From: Oscillospiraceae bacterium
GTDB taxonomy: Bacteria > Bacillota > Clostridia > Oscillospirales > Oscillospiraceae
Assembly: GCA_916988195.3 (NCBI GenBank)
Contig: CAKASQ030000023.1
Span: 1 to 37,090 of the forward strand
Length of the DNA: 37,090 bases
Reading direction: 5' to 3'
Position 1 is the first letter of the stretch. Every line of letters starts with the position of its first letter. Shown piece by piece: positions 1 to 6,622 of the stretch. The translations under genes were made by a program, and so were the position numbers. Under the pieces are notes generated by a model. The model saw only the letters and a list, made by a program, of their open reading frames with translations. It searched no databases and had not been told where the DNA came from.

Positions 1-2
1 GC

Positions 3-62
3 GATCAGATCTTCATGCGCCTGGCAAGAGCCGTCGCTGCATCTTGTGCCCAGCTGCATTAA
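3..62 (+). CDS. C-terminal end of an unidentified protein running in from the left edge
   Basis: One plus-strand frame is open from the window edge and closes at a TAA at 60-62, giving 19 residues that begin DQIFMRLARA and end AQLH. The following 80 bases are AT-rich and hairpin-rich, as expected after a gene end. The fragment is too short to identify, and chance cannot be excluded. Confidence 0.2.
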   Translation, partial: DQIFMRLARAVAASCAQLH

Positions 63-146
63 GCCGATAAGCACAAATAAATTTTCAATCTATTTTATCC
101 GGCGGCTCCGCCGACCGGAAAAATTCCACTCGCCTTGCAAGTGTAG

Positions 147-173
147 AATTTTTGTTCCTTCGGGACAAAAATT
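147..173. terminator. UUCG-loop hairpin, possible terminator
   Basis: The segment folds into an 11-bp AT-rich stem with one bulged base and a TTCG tetraloop. A second, imperfect hairpin lies just upstream (about 118-150) and a GC-rich palindrome near 101-120. It lies between a possible plus-strand gene end at 62 and the stop of the minus-strand gene at 280, so it could serve either side. The rest of 63-279 shows no convincing gene. Confidence 0.4.
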
Positions 174-279
174 ATGCGCGCAGTCAAGGCTCATCTCCTT
201 TGCCGGAAAAGCGCCAGCTTTTCTGGCAGGTCCCCTGCTTCCGGGCGCGGGCTGCCTGATTCCCGCACCCGGCTGCCGG

Positions 280-528
280 TTAAAAGGCGCGCCGCCCCTG
301 CTCTGCCATGGTCATAAGCTCGTCATGGCTGAGCTCCACAGAGCCGAAGCGAACAAAAACGCCGTTGGTTTCCGCGCTCTTCCAGACCTCGGGGCGCCGA
401 AGCGAGCGGAAGCGGATCGAATCCAGATGCGGCTTCATGTCCAGCAGCAGACGACTTCCAGAGGTAAAATCGATCAGCAAAACAAAGTCGTCCAGCGGCT
501 CGACCGCCTGAATATACTTCCGATACAT
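280..528 (-). CDS. DUF2442-family small protein
   Basis: An 82-residue protein starting MYRKYIQAVEPLDDF. The pattern of a VxPLDDFVLLIDFxxG strand pair, an LDMKPHLD turn, a conserved FxxL segment and a late SxxELS helix matches the DUF2442 fold. Members are short proteins of unknown biochemical role, often near toxin-antitoxin or accessory genes. I chose the internal ATG at 528 because AAAGGGGG lies at a proper distance before it; a longer frame reaching 600 would run through the terminator hairpin at 562-594. The gene follows the LuxR-type regulator on the same strand but is separated by that hairpin, so it is probably transcribed separately or by readthrough. Family assignment is by pattern only. 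Confidence 0.65.
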   Translation of the reverse strand: MYRKYIQAVEPLDDFVLLIDFTSGSRLLLDMKPHLDSIRFRSLRRPEVWKSAETNGVFVRFGSVELSHDELMTMAEQGRRAF

Positions 529-561
529 CTTCCAATCCCCCTTTGATCCGGCAACAAAGGA

Positions 562-594
562 AATCCACCGTACGATGTTATTGTACGGTGGATT
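562..594 (-). terminator. Terminator of the LuxR-type regulator
   Basis: A perfect 12-bp inverted repeat (arms 562-573 and 583-594) with a 9-base loop lies 25 bases past the stop codon of the regulator. On the minus strand the hairpin is followed by only a modest T-rich stretch, so termination strength is uncertain. Confidence 0.6.
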
Positions 595-618
595 CTTCAA
601 AAACGCTATTAACCAAAG

Positions 619-3117
619 TTAGTAGTTTTCAAAAAGGGCGATGAGCGCGCGGCGCTTTTCCTGCGCGGAGCCGGTAAGCTGTAATTTGGAGTAGATGCGG
701 TTGATGTACTGCTTGACGGTCCCCTCGGAGAGATAGAGCGCTTCGGCAATCTCGCGGTTCGTCCTCCGTCCGGCCATGAGCCGCGCCAGAGACAGCTCCC
801 GCTCGGAGAGCTCCCGCAGCGCCGGGGAAAGCTCTCCCGCCCGGCAGGCGGCCTGCTTCGCGGATTGCCAGCGCTTTGCGCATGCGCAGACCTCGTCCAA
901 AAACGCGGACGGCATCTCGCGGCCGAGCGATTCATAGCGCGCCATCAGGTACGGCGCGTTCTCGGCAAAGGGGAGAATGAAGTGATCGGGCTCCGCGTCA
1001 CAAAGCAGCGCCTCCAGAAGCCGCCTTGCCTCCGCGCGGTTTCCGAGCATCTCGTAAGCGCTCGCGGTCTGAAGGCGGATATGCAGCGCGACGAGCGCAT
1101 AGTGAAGCTTATCGCACACCGTGAGCAGCGCCTCGCTCCGTCCAATCACGCGCGCGTATTCACCCTGCGCCAGCAGCACCTGATTTTGGGTCAGCTCCAT
1201 CATGGGCCTTCCGGGGGCAAAGTAGTTGACCGTATCGAGCCGGTGCAGCCGGAAAACCTCTGGGATACGCGCAGTATCCTGAATCAAGGCGTAGTAATAG
1301 GCATAAATCGCATCTAACATATTGAGCAGCACCACGTCGTGCCGCGCCTGAAGAGATTGCTTGCGGCTTTCCATGTCAAGAAGCCGCCCCTTTCCCGCCG
1401 CGAGGCGCAGCCGGAGCTGAAGAAAATCGCAGCAGAGCGCCATGTTTTCCTGCCCGCTGCCCGCAATTTTTGTCCGCGCGCACTCGATGCCGATCTCTGC
1501 CTCGTGGAGCCTTCCCTGCATGAAGCTGGCCTCCGCCGCCATGACGAGCTCGGCGCCAAGGCCGTGGCCGTTCGTGATCCGATAGTAGTGCGGCATGCAC
1601 TCGTTCATCTCGTGGAGCTCTTTCTGGAGCTCTCCCGGCGCGCGGTAGTACATCATAAGTACCGACGGAGACCCGAACGTCCAGCTGCCCGCCTGAATTG
1701 TCACGGCCGAGCGCGTCATCTGGCGGCTGGCGCTTCGGTGCAGGCGGCTCATTTCGGTGATATCGTTATAGGAAAGGAAGCTCATGATGAGGTCGCATTC
1801 GCCAAGAAGGTTCCCTCGTTCCTCTGCCGTCATGTCCGGGCTTTCCGCGATCGCGCGCGTAAGAAGCGCCTTCATTTGCAGCATCTTCGGAATCTGCCGC
1901 CACGTAAAGAGCCGCCGCATCAGAACAAGCAGCGCCGTCGGGTGGCGCATCAGGACCTCCGCCGGGCACGCGTCCAGCCGCGAAAGCAGATCCTCCGGCG
2001 CAATGGCAGAAAGCAGGTTCCCCGCGTCCTTTTCAATGATTGCAAGCGCTGCGTCGTTATTTGCGGACATCCGGTATGCGTCCAACGCGTGCAGATACTG
2101 CCCGTGCGCGCCGTACCAGTCTCCGAAGCGGTTCCAATAGGCCGTCTGCGACGCGCCCGGCAGCGTGCGGAATTTTCGGATGGCGCACTCCTTCATCATG
2201 TGATGGAAGCGGTAGTTTTTTGAGTCCGGCAGGCGCGTAACGAACGCATTCTGGCCGGTCAGGTCCTGAAGGATCCGGCCAGTTTCCTCATTTTCCGTTA
2301 CAAAGCGCGCCATATCCTCGGTCAGCTCGTCGGCCAGGCCCATCACCGCCAGAAATTCCTGCCGCTCGGGCGGAAGCGGGTCGATCATAGCGGCGGTGAA
2401 CATCTCGAAAATGTCGGAGCTTCCGTTCGGTAAGCTCCCCCGCTCAGAAAGCGCGCGCAGATTCAGATAGATGGCCGAGAACCAGCCCTCGCTCGAGCGG
2501 AACAGATTTTCCAGCTGCTGCTCGGAGAGCGCCGCGCCGCACTTGTGGGTGTAGATGGCAAGCTCCGTGTGATTGAGCCGCAGCTGCTCCATGCCGATCT
2601 GGTTGAGGTTTCCGCCGAGGCGCACGATCTCGCCCGCTGGCAAGAATCGGTCGCGGCTGGCAACGATCAGATGCGCGTTTTCGGGCAGGCGCGCGCTGAT
2701 GCGGCAGATGAAGCGGACGGCGCGCTCGTCTCGCAGGAGATGGAAATCGTCCAAAAAGAGATAGTAGGACGTTTTCCCGGATGAAAGCGTGCGGCAGAGC
2801 TCCTCCATCACGCGCCCGGCGCTGGCCTCGTCGCCCGGGAAGTCGAATGCGTCGAGAAGCGAAAGCCCCGCGTACCGGAAGGCGTCCTGCGCGCTTCGCC
2901 ATAAAATGGGGATGCTTCCCGAGTAGATGCTCATACGGATGGCGACGGCCTTGCCGCCCTTCGTCTTTTCGGCGAGGAACCAGTTGATGGCCGTCGTCTT
3001 GCCATAGCCCATAGGGGCGACCACAGTCGTGAGCGCGCAGCGCGCAATCGGGCGCAGGCACTCCTGCACACGCTCGGAAATATAGATCGTGTTGAAGCTC
3101 GGCTTCCGTTTTGGCAT
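619..3117 (-). CDS. MalT-like LuxR-family transcriptional regulator (LAL type)
   Basis: An 832-residue regulator built like MalT. The N-terminal NTPase has a P-loop PMGYGKTT at about residues 35-42 and a Walker B-type segment YLFLDDFHLL near 120. A long helical, TPR-like middle region follows. The last 65 residues are a LuxR/GerE helix-turn-helix containing LSERELSLARLMAGR, TNREIAEALYLSEGTVKQYI and INRIYSKL. Proteins of this class bind ATP and an inducer through the middle region and activate transcription; the inducer here is unknown. The ATG at 3117 is preferred over an ATG 12 codons upstream because AGAGGA precedes it. It stands alone on its strand, with its own terminator. The 5' flank contains a copy of the interspersed two-hairpin repeat, and the target genes are not evident. 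Confidence 0.93.
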   Translation of the reverse strand: MPKRKPSFNTIYISERVQECLRPIARCALTTVVAPMGYGKTTAINWFLAEKTKGGKAVAIRMSIYSGSIPILWRSAQDAFRYAGLSLLDAFDFPGDEASAGRVMEELCRTLSSGKTSYYLFLDDFHLLRDERAVRFICRISARLPENAHLIVASRDRFLPAGEIVRLGGNLNQIGMEQLRLNHTELAIYTHKCGAALSEQQLENLFRSSEGWFSAIYLNLRALSERGSLPNGSSDIFEMFTAAMIDPLPPERQEFLAVMGLADELTEDMARFVTENEETGRILQDLTGQNAFVTRLPDSKNYRFHHMMKECAIRKFRTLPGASQTAYWNRFGDWYGAHGQYLHALDAYRMSANNDAALAIIEKDAGNLLSAIAPEDLLSRLDACPAEVLMRHPTALLVLMRRLFTWRQIPKMLQMKALLTRAIAESPDMTAEERGNLLGECDLIMSFLSYNDITEMSRLHRSASRQMTRSAVTIQAGSWTFGSPSVLMMYYRAPGELQKELHEMNECMPHYYRITNGHGLGAELVMAAEASFMQGRLHEAEIGIECARTKIAGSGQENMALCCDFLQLRLRLAAGKGRLLDMESRKQSLQARHDVVLLNMLDAIYAYYYALIQDTARIPEVFRLHRLDTVNYFAPGRPMMELTQNQVLLAQGEYARVIGRSEALLTVCDKLHYALVALHIRLQTASAYEMLGNRAEARRLLEALLCDAEPDHFILPFAENAPYLMARYESLGREMPSAFLDEVCACAKRWQSAKQAACRAGELSPALRELSERELSLARLMAGRRTNREIAEALYLSEGTVKQYINRIYSKLQLTGSAQEKRRALIALFENY

Positions 3118-3238
3118 GGCGTCCTCTTTCTTCCGCGGCTCGCGGCACTGCATGTTTTTTCTATCTTATCACACATTTCGCCGCCTGTCATCCCCGCTGT
3201 GTATCGAGTGTCACGTTACGGGCAGCCCGATTCGCGTT

Positions 3239-3346
3239 CGTAGGGGCCGATGCCCACATCGGCCCAGCGGATTGCACCGTTTTTCAGAAAATTTTTGGCG
3301 TATTTGTTGATGTCAAATGGAGCGGTGTGGGCATCGCCCCCTACGC
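3239..3346. repeat. Interspersed two-hairpin repeat, copy 1
   Basis: The unit starts GTAGGGGCCGATGCCCACAT, has a short spacer, and ends with a second palindrome closing in CATCGCCCCCTACGC. Each end folds on itself (CCGATG...CATCGG on the left). The spacer is diverged from the other copies. Open frames across it are products of the palindromes, not genes. Confidence 0.85.
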
Positions 3347-3370
3347 AAAAATCGGAAGCAGGCAGATTTT

Positions 3371-3471
3371 TAGAGGCAGCTTTAGAGCAGCTCATAGAGT
3401 TTCTGGGCGCGGTGGCACTCGTCGAGCGCGATTTCCCGCAGCGTGCAGGCTCTGGCTCCGGCGAGCGGTGC
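3371..3471 (-). pseudogene. Remnant of the ferritin-like protein gene (last ~30 codons)
   Basis: Minus-strand translation reads APLAGARACTLREIALDEC then HRAQKLYELL and stop, nearly identical to the C-terminus of the intact ferritin-like gene at 30120-30638, with homology extending just past the stop. Homology ends abruptly at 3471, where unrelated sequence of about 80 bases leads into the aldo/keto reductase remnant. In the intact locus this end lies to the right of the reductase, here to its left. Confidence 0.85.
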
Positions 3472-3554
3472 GTATGTTGTTTCAAAGGATTTCGCAGAAC
3501 TACGGTCTGCTCCGCTCCCGCGAGACGGGCGAAATTCTCTCGATGGCGCCAAAC

Positions 3555-4128
3555 TTTGATATGCTGCCCACGAGCGAGAATATTGACACGATGTTTGCGG
3601 AAACATTTGACGCTGGCTTGAGAGGCATTGACCCTGACCGCGCGGAGCTGTACCGCATCTGTGAAGAAAACGACGTCGGCATCACGGTCATGAAGGGCTT
3701 TGCCGGCGGCAGACTGTTTGACGAAAAGCGTTCTCCGTTCGGCGTGCGCCTGAGTCCGGTGCAGTGCATTCACTACGCGCTGACGCGTCCGGCCGTCTCC
3801 GCCATTCTATGCGGCTACGACACTAGGGTGTATCTGAAAACTCCCAATGTGACCGGCAGCGAGAAATTTTTGCGCTGAGCAAGATATTTTTTCGCAGGAA
3901 TACTGACGTATTTCAAGGAAAAATGGTGCAGCGCAGCGTGAAAAGGTCCGCTGTCCGGGTGCGTTGGGAGTTTTCAGATACACCCTAGGGAACAGGTCGA
4001 TCAGGCAGTGGCTTATGAAACCGCGCTTGATGCCGAGAAGGACTACGCGTCGGTGCTTTCCAGCGCGCCGTTCCACTCTTACCGCGGAGCTCTTTGGGCG
4101 CGGAAAAACGATAGAACATCATATAAAA
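3555..4128 (+). pseudogene. Decayed aldo/keto reductase gene, interrupted by a MITE
   Basis: From FDMLP onward the plus-strand frame is nearly identical to residues about 178-268 of the intact aldo/keto reductase at 28605-29750, including ICEENDVGITVMKGFAGGR and SPVQCIHYALTRPAVSAI. It is broken in three ways. The first half of the gene is missing. A 160-bp inverted-repeat element is inserted at a TA inside the codons for YDTREQ. After the segment matching YASVLSNAPFHSYRG a deletion removes the entire ferredoxin-like tail and joins directly to the last codons (ELFGR) and 3' flank of the parent gene; both deletion ends carry CGGA or a near match. It is a dead gene and a dated record of a duplication. 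Confidence 0.92.
3826..3985. mobile_element. 160-bp MITE with TA target duplication (IS630/Tc1-mariner type)
   Basis: The element has perfect 22-bp terminal inverted repeats (3826-3847 and 3964-3985; outer bases GGGTGTATCTGAAAACTC) and is flanked on both sides by TA. Removing the element and one TA restores the reductase frame (YDTREQVDQ against YDTKEQVDQ in the intact copy), which proves insertion and fixes the ends exactly. The 116-bp interior has no gene. TA duplication and no coding capacity point to a non-autonomous relative of IS630/Tc1-mariner elements mobilised in trans; no transposase with matching ends lies in this window. Confidence 0.9.
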
Positions 4129-4137
4129 AAGAAAACG

Positions 4138-4168
4138 GGGGGCGAAGAGAAATTTTCTCTTCGCTCCC
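4138..4168 (-). terminator. Terminator of the 84-codon gene
   Basis: A 14-bp stem (about 4138-4151 with 4155-4168, one G-T pair) lies 14 bases after the stop codon. On the minus strand it is followed by a T-rich run (GTTTTCTTTTTTA), giving a good intrinsic terminator. Confidence 0.8.
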
Positions 4169-4181
4169 AATGGTTCCGGCG

Positions 4182-4436
4182 CTACCTGGTCATCTGCTGC
4201 GCCTTTTCGCGCCTGATTTCCTGCTCCGCCAGCCGTTGGCGGTTATAAAGCAGCAAATCCCGCGTCTGTGCATAAAGGTCGCAATTTCCGGACTCGAAAA
4301 CTGCCACCAGATACTTTTTCTTTTTGTATGTGTCATAGATGCCTTGTAAGCCGGCGCGCAGAACCGGGTCTGACTTTTCTGCATTCGTCAGCCAAATCTC
4401 AACCAGCTTCCGCTCATCTTTGACGGTCATTTCCAT
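4182..4436 (-). CDS. Small hypothetical protein, 84 residues
   Basis: Begins MEMTVKDERKLVEIWLTNAE and ends in a charged helix (LAEQEIRREKAQQMTR). AAGGAG precedes the ATG by nine bases and a strong terminator follows, so the gene is probably real and monocistronic. The sequence is acidic then basic, with no membrane segment, no cysteine cluster and no signal peptide; a mixed helical fold is likely, with a central KKKKYLVAVFESG strand. I do not recognise a family. It sits between the dead reductase gene and a small HTH gene, in a patch of mobile-element debris, so a plasmid- or element-borne origin is possible. Confidence 0.6.
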   Translation of the reverse strand: MEMTVKDERKLVEIWLTNAEKSDPVLRAGLQGIYDTYKKKKYLVAVFESGNCDLYAQTRDLLLYNRQRLAEQEIRREKAQQMTR

Positions 4437-4522
4437 GGCCTCACGCTCCTTATGGGTATGATTTCCGCATTTCCCCTGTTTTCATACCAATTTGGCCTTC
4501 TGGATGCAAAAATGCGGATAAA

Positions 4523-4557
4523 AAAGCAGCAAGACGTGCGATACGTCTTGCTGCTTT
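4523..4557 (-). terminator. Intrinsic terminator between small minus-strand genes
   Basis: A perfect 15-bp stem (4523-4537 with 4543-4557) and a 5-base loop. Reading the minus strand it is followed by TTTTTATCC, so it most likely ends transcripts coming from the HTH gene at 4703. The remainder of 4437-4702 is AT-rich with no gene. Confidence 0.7.
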
Positions 4558-4702
4558 CATGCCTGTCTGGTGCAGGTATTCAGTTTCTAGCTTAATTGGA
4601 TCGCGAGTTGCACTGGAAAGCAATTATTTTTTATTTCTATCTTTTTCGCAAATTTTTCAGTGTTTTTACAACTAACTGCAACACCGTGAAACAAATTACA
4701 CA

Positions 4703-5038
4703 TCAAGCCGGAACCGTTACAAGCAAATCGTTGATGGATACGCCTAAAATCCGGCTAATTGCATAGAAGTTCTGGAGCGTGGGGAGGTTTTTGCCCTTCG
4801 GCCAACGATAAATCGCCTCAGCCGATGTGTAGCCCAAATATAGCCGCAACTCAGATTTCAGGATTTCATGTGCTTCCAAGCGGGAGCAAATGTTCCGGCC
4901 AGTTGCTTTGACATCAATTACTGGGCAGTGAGCAGCGAACAGCCAAGTGTGCCCTTTCAAAATTGCCTGTAAACGCGCCTCTAACTCATAACCGCTGGAT
5001 GATCCCGGCAGATACGCAGAAGCCGGCGGAAACTGCAC
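4703..5038 (-). CDS. Xre-like helix-turn-helix protein, 5' end uncertain
   Basis: The last 60 residues (ATGRNICSRLEAHEI, then LYLGYTSAEAIYRWPKGKNL, then PTLQNFYAISRILGVSINDLLV) match the short Cro/C1-type HTH proteins common in gut Clostridia, which read ATGxNI, then YxWxxGxxLP, then LYALSxLLGVxxDEIL. The upstream part of the frame, from MQFPPAS to about HCPVID, does not look like this family and overlaps on the other strand a remnant of a nuclease-family gene, so the natural 5' end was probably lost or replaced when that sequence joined. No convincing ribosome site is seen before the conserved part. It may be a 5'-damaged gene. DNA binding is expected from the family; no target is apparent. 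Confidence 0.5.
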   Translation of the reverse strand: MQFPPASAYLPGSSSGYELEARLQAILKGHTWLFAAHCPVIDVKATGRNICSRLEAHEILKSELRLYLGYTSAEAIYRWPKGKNLPTLQNFYAISRILGVSINDLLVTVPA

Positions 5039-5154
5039 TGCAGCAAATCAATGAGAAGAAATACGATGCTGAACTGACTGCCGCCGGGGTCAAGACAATT
5101 TATAAATACGGCGTGGCTTTCAGTGGGAAAAAGGTTGAAGTTGCAGTAGGATGA
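5008..5154 (+). pseudogene. C-terminal remnant of an AAA-ATPase/PD-(D/E)XK nuclease-like gene (DUF1703 type)
   Basis: The frame reads KPAETALQQINEKKYDAEL, then AAGVKTIYKYGVAFSGKKVEVAVG and stop. This resembles the last 40 residues of the abundant ATPase/nuclease-like proteins of gut Firmicutes and Bacteroidetes, which end with ALxQIxEKxYxxEL, then GIxKIxKYGxAFxGKxV. Everything upstream is missing and the join lies near 5008, inside the opposite-strand HTH frame. The assignment rests on the terminal motif only. Confidence 0.55.
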
Positions 5155-5238
5155 GAGATGGAAATTCATGTGGTTATATGTACCTATCGCTTATCGCTGT
5201 TTGAATCCCGCCCTTACTGGCCTCATGGGCACAGAGTA

Positions 5239-5279
5239 AATCGTCCGCATCCATTGCCGTGCAATGGATGCGGACGATT
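5239..5279 (-). terminator. Long perfect hairpin downstream of the AbrB-like gene
   Basis: A 19-bp perfect stem (5239-5257 with 5261-5279) closed by a three-base gap. It lies 64 bases past the stop of the minus-strand AbrB-like gene; on that strand the stem is followed by TTTACTCTG, a weak T-run. Terminator is the simplest reading. Nothing else is recognised in 5155-5342. Confidence 0.55.
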
Positions 5280-5342
5280 CGTTTCCATGATTCATCCTTC
5301 TCGGATACCGACGGTCACAACTCTCGTTTTCGGCGTTATGTA

Positions 5343-5519
5343 CTAACTCCACCCATTTCGTTTGGCCAAATCGTCCATTGCGGCACAAAACCGCTCCCAC
5401 GGTGTCAATGCTGTCTGCAACGGGTCACCCTCGCGGATACGGAGGGTGCGGCGGATTTCCTTGGGGATAACGACCCGTCCGAGGTCGTCAATGCGGCGAA
5501 CGATTCCTGTTGCTTTCAT
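5343..5519 (-). CDS. Short AbrB/SpoVT-like DNA-binding protein, 58 residues
   Basis: Residues 1-34 (MKATGIVRRIDDLGRVVIPK, then EIRRTLRIREGDPL) are the swapped-hairpin AbrB domain of SpoVT, practically identical to Bacillus SpoVT. After GDPL the SpoVT sequence is replaced by a 24-residue tail, QTALTPWERFCAAMDDLAKR then NGWS, in place of the GAF-like sensing domain. GGGAG stands nine bases before the ATG. AbrB-domain proteins dimerise and bind promoter DNA, so this could be a stand-alone regulator. The tail is not unique: a related tail without the AbrB part remains at 29881-29958, there also beside an aldo/keto reductase gene. The missing SpoVT half occurs at 24086-24538, fused to a recombinase. 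Whether this is a family in its own right or a broken spoVT is open. Confidence 0.8.
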   Translation of the reverse strand: MKATGIVRRIDDLGRVVIPKEIRRTLRIREGDPLQTALTPWERFCAAMDDLAKRNGWS

Positions 5520-5757
5520 ATCGAAATCTCCCTTGTCTGTTAAATACTACATGGCTATTGTTTGCCGTGTGCGGGAGATTATGCAGAATTTTGCGCCTGC
5601 GCGGCTGCACGCGGGATTGGAAAAACGCTGCATATCCGGCAAAATGAGGCACGGACATGCAGCTTTTCGTGGTTTAAAACAAAAATTTTGATGCGCGATA
5701 CGGAGCGAAACGTCCGTGTTGCCGGGGTTCTGATAGCGCGCTGCCGGAACAAGCGGG

Positions 5758-6438
5758 TCAGTCGGCCGGTGCGTCCAGCTTTTTCACATAGTTGAGCATA
5801 TTCGTCTGCTCCATGGAGCGGTTGAGGTGCTCTGCCATGTGGGTCTTGGCAAGTTCGGAGTTTCGCGCCTCGATCGCCGCGACGATTTTAAGATGCGCCG
5901 TACAGCCGTCTGCGCCCAATACGGAGACGTTCTGCACCATCATCGTGTGGATATACGGCCGGAGCATCTGAAAAACGGCCCGGATGGCGGCATTCTGTGA
6001 GGCCTCGGCCAGAAGCAGATGAAACGCCTCGTCGGCCTCCGCCATCTCCGATTCCCGCTCGGCGCGCTGCATCTGAAACGAGAGCTCGCGCAGTCGGTCG
6101 ATCGTCTCCTGCCCGGCTCTTTGGGCGGCCAGACCCGCGATCTCTGTCTCCAGGATCCGGCGCAGCTCAAAAAAATCCGTCCGGCTGATGGAAGCGCCCT
6201 GAAAGGAAAGCTCTGTATCCCCTGACGGCGCGCCCGGACAGACAAAGGAGCCCTTGCCCTGATGCGTCCGGATGAGCCCCTGCGCCGCAAGCTGGCCGAT
6301 CGCGCTGCGCACGGAAAGGCGGCTCGCAGAAAATTCGCGGCAGAGCTCCGCCTCCGAGGGCAGCTTCTGGCCGGGGATATATGCGCCGGACCGAATACGA
6401 TCTTTGAGGCAGCGCGCAATTTCTTCGTACTTGTTCAT
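5758..6438 (-). CDS. GntR-family repressor, FadR/FCD subfamily
   Basis: A 226-residue protein starting MNKYEEIARCLKDRIRSGAY. Residues 1-70 form the winged helix (PGQKLPSEAELCREFSASRL, SVRSAIGQLAAQGLIRTHQG), and residues 90-220 form the helical FCD ligand domain with FHLLLAEASQN and the metal-site-like histidines of this class. The frame is open 50 codons further upstream, but GGGAG precedes the ATG at 6438 and the upstream part covers the promoter. It is divergent from the 2-hydroxyacid dehydrogenase and glycerate kinase genes, so it very likely represses them and itself, responding to a small carboxylic acid, perhaps glycerate or a related acid. A palindrome of the type bound by this subfamily sits 15 bases before its start codon. 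Confidence 0.92.
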   Translation of the reverse strand: MNKYEEIARCLKDRIRSGAYIPGQKLPSEAELCREFSASRLSVRSAIGQLAAQGLIRTHQGKGSFVCPGAPSGDTELSFQGASISRTDFFELRRILETEIAGLAAQRAGQETIDRLRELSFQMQRAERESEMAEADEAFHLLLAEASQNAAIRAVFQMLRPYIHTMMVQNVSVLGADGCTAHLKIVAAIEARNSELAKTHMAEHLNRSMEQTNMLNYVKKLDAPAD

Positions 6439-6452
6439 GGTTGTCTCCCAAT

Positions 6453-6465
6453 CTTGTATTACAAG
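6453..6465. promoter_or_regulatory. Probable GntR operator (perfect palindrome)
   Basis: CTTGTA-T-TACAAG is a perfect 13-base palindrome. FCD-type GntR proteins commonly bind sites of the form TTGTATACAA. It falls at the expected start point of the repressor's own transcript, fitting autorepression. Confidence 0.65.
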
Positions 6466-6468
6466 TAT

Positions 6469-6497
6469 AGTGTACGGCAATCCAACCGCTTTGTCAA
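6469..6497 (-). promoter_or_regulatory. Promoter of the GntR gene
   Basis: On the minus strand TTGACA (6497-6492) and TACACT (6474-6469) are separated by 17 bases. The expected start point lies inside the palindrome at 6453-6465. Confidence 0.65.
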
Positions 6498-6522
6498 GAT
6501 TGCAGATTATTTTAAAAACAGT

Positions 6523-6551
6523 TTGACAGGATCGGAGAAACAGGGTATGAT
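6523..6551 (+). promoter_or_regulatory. Promoter of the dehydrogenase-glycerate kinase operon
   Basis: TTGACA (6523-6528), 17 bases, then TATGAT (6546-6551): a near-consensus vegetative promoter. An imperfect copy of the operator lies just downstream at 6577-6589. Confidence 0.75.
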
Positions 6552-6576
6552 AAGAACAAAGGCGTTGGAAACGTTG

Positions 6577-6589
6577 CTTGTATGACATG
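6577..6589. promoter_or_regulatory. Possible second, imperfect GntR operator
   Basis: CTTGTA-T-GACATG keeps the left half-site and three of the six right-half bases of the operator at 6453-6465. It lies about 20-30 bases after the expected transcript start, a position where a bound repressor would block elongation. Weak evidence. Confidence 0.35.
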
Positions 6590-6622
6590 TAAAACGACTA
6601 TTTTGAATTTGGAGGTATTCCC

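Noticed and set aside
46-546. A 166-codon plus-strand frame at the left edge
   Set aside because: It runs through two hairpins and antisense to the DUF2442-like gene, has no ribosome site, and its composition is not protein-like.
1339-2223. A 294-codon plus-strand frame inside the LuxR regulator gene
   Set aside because: Antisense shadow; arginine- and histidine-rich composition and no ribosome site.
3111-3878. A 255-codon plus-strand frame that could be called a complete gene
   Set aside because: It strings together luxR 5' antisense, repeat copy 1, the ferritin remnant antisense, the reductase remnant and the MITE end. Only the reductase part is homologous to a gene.
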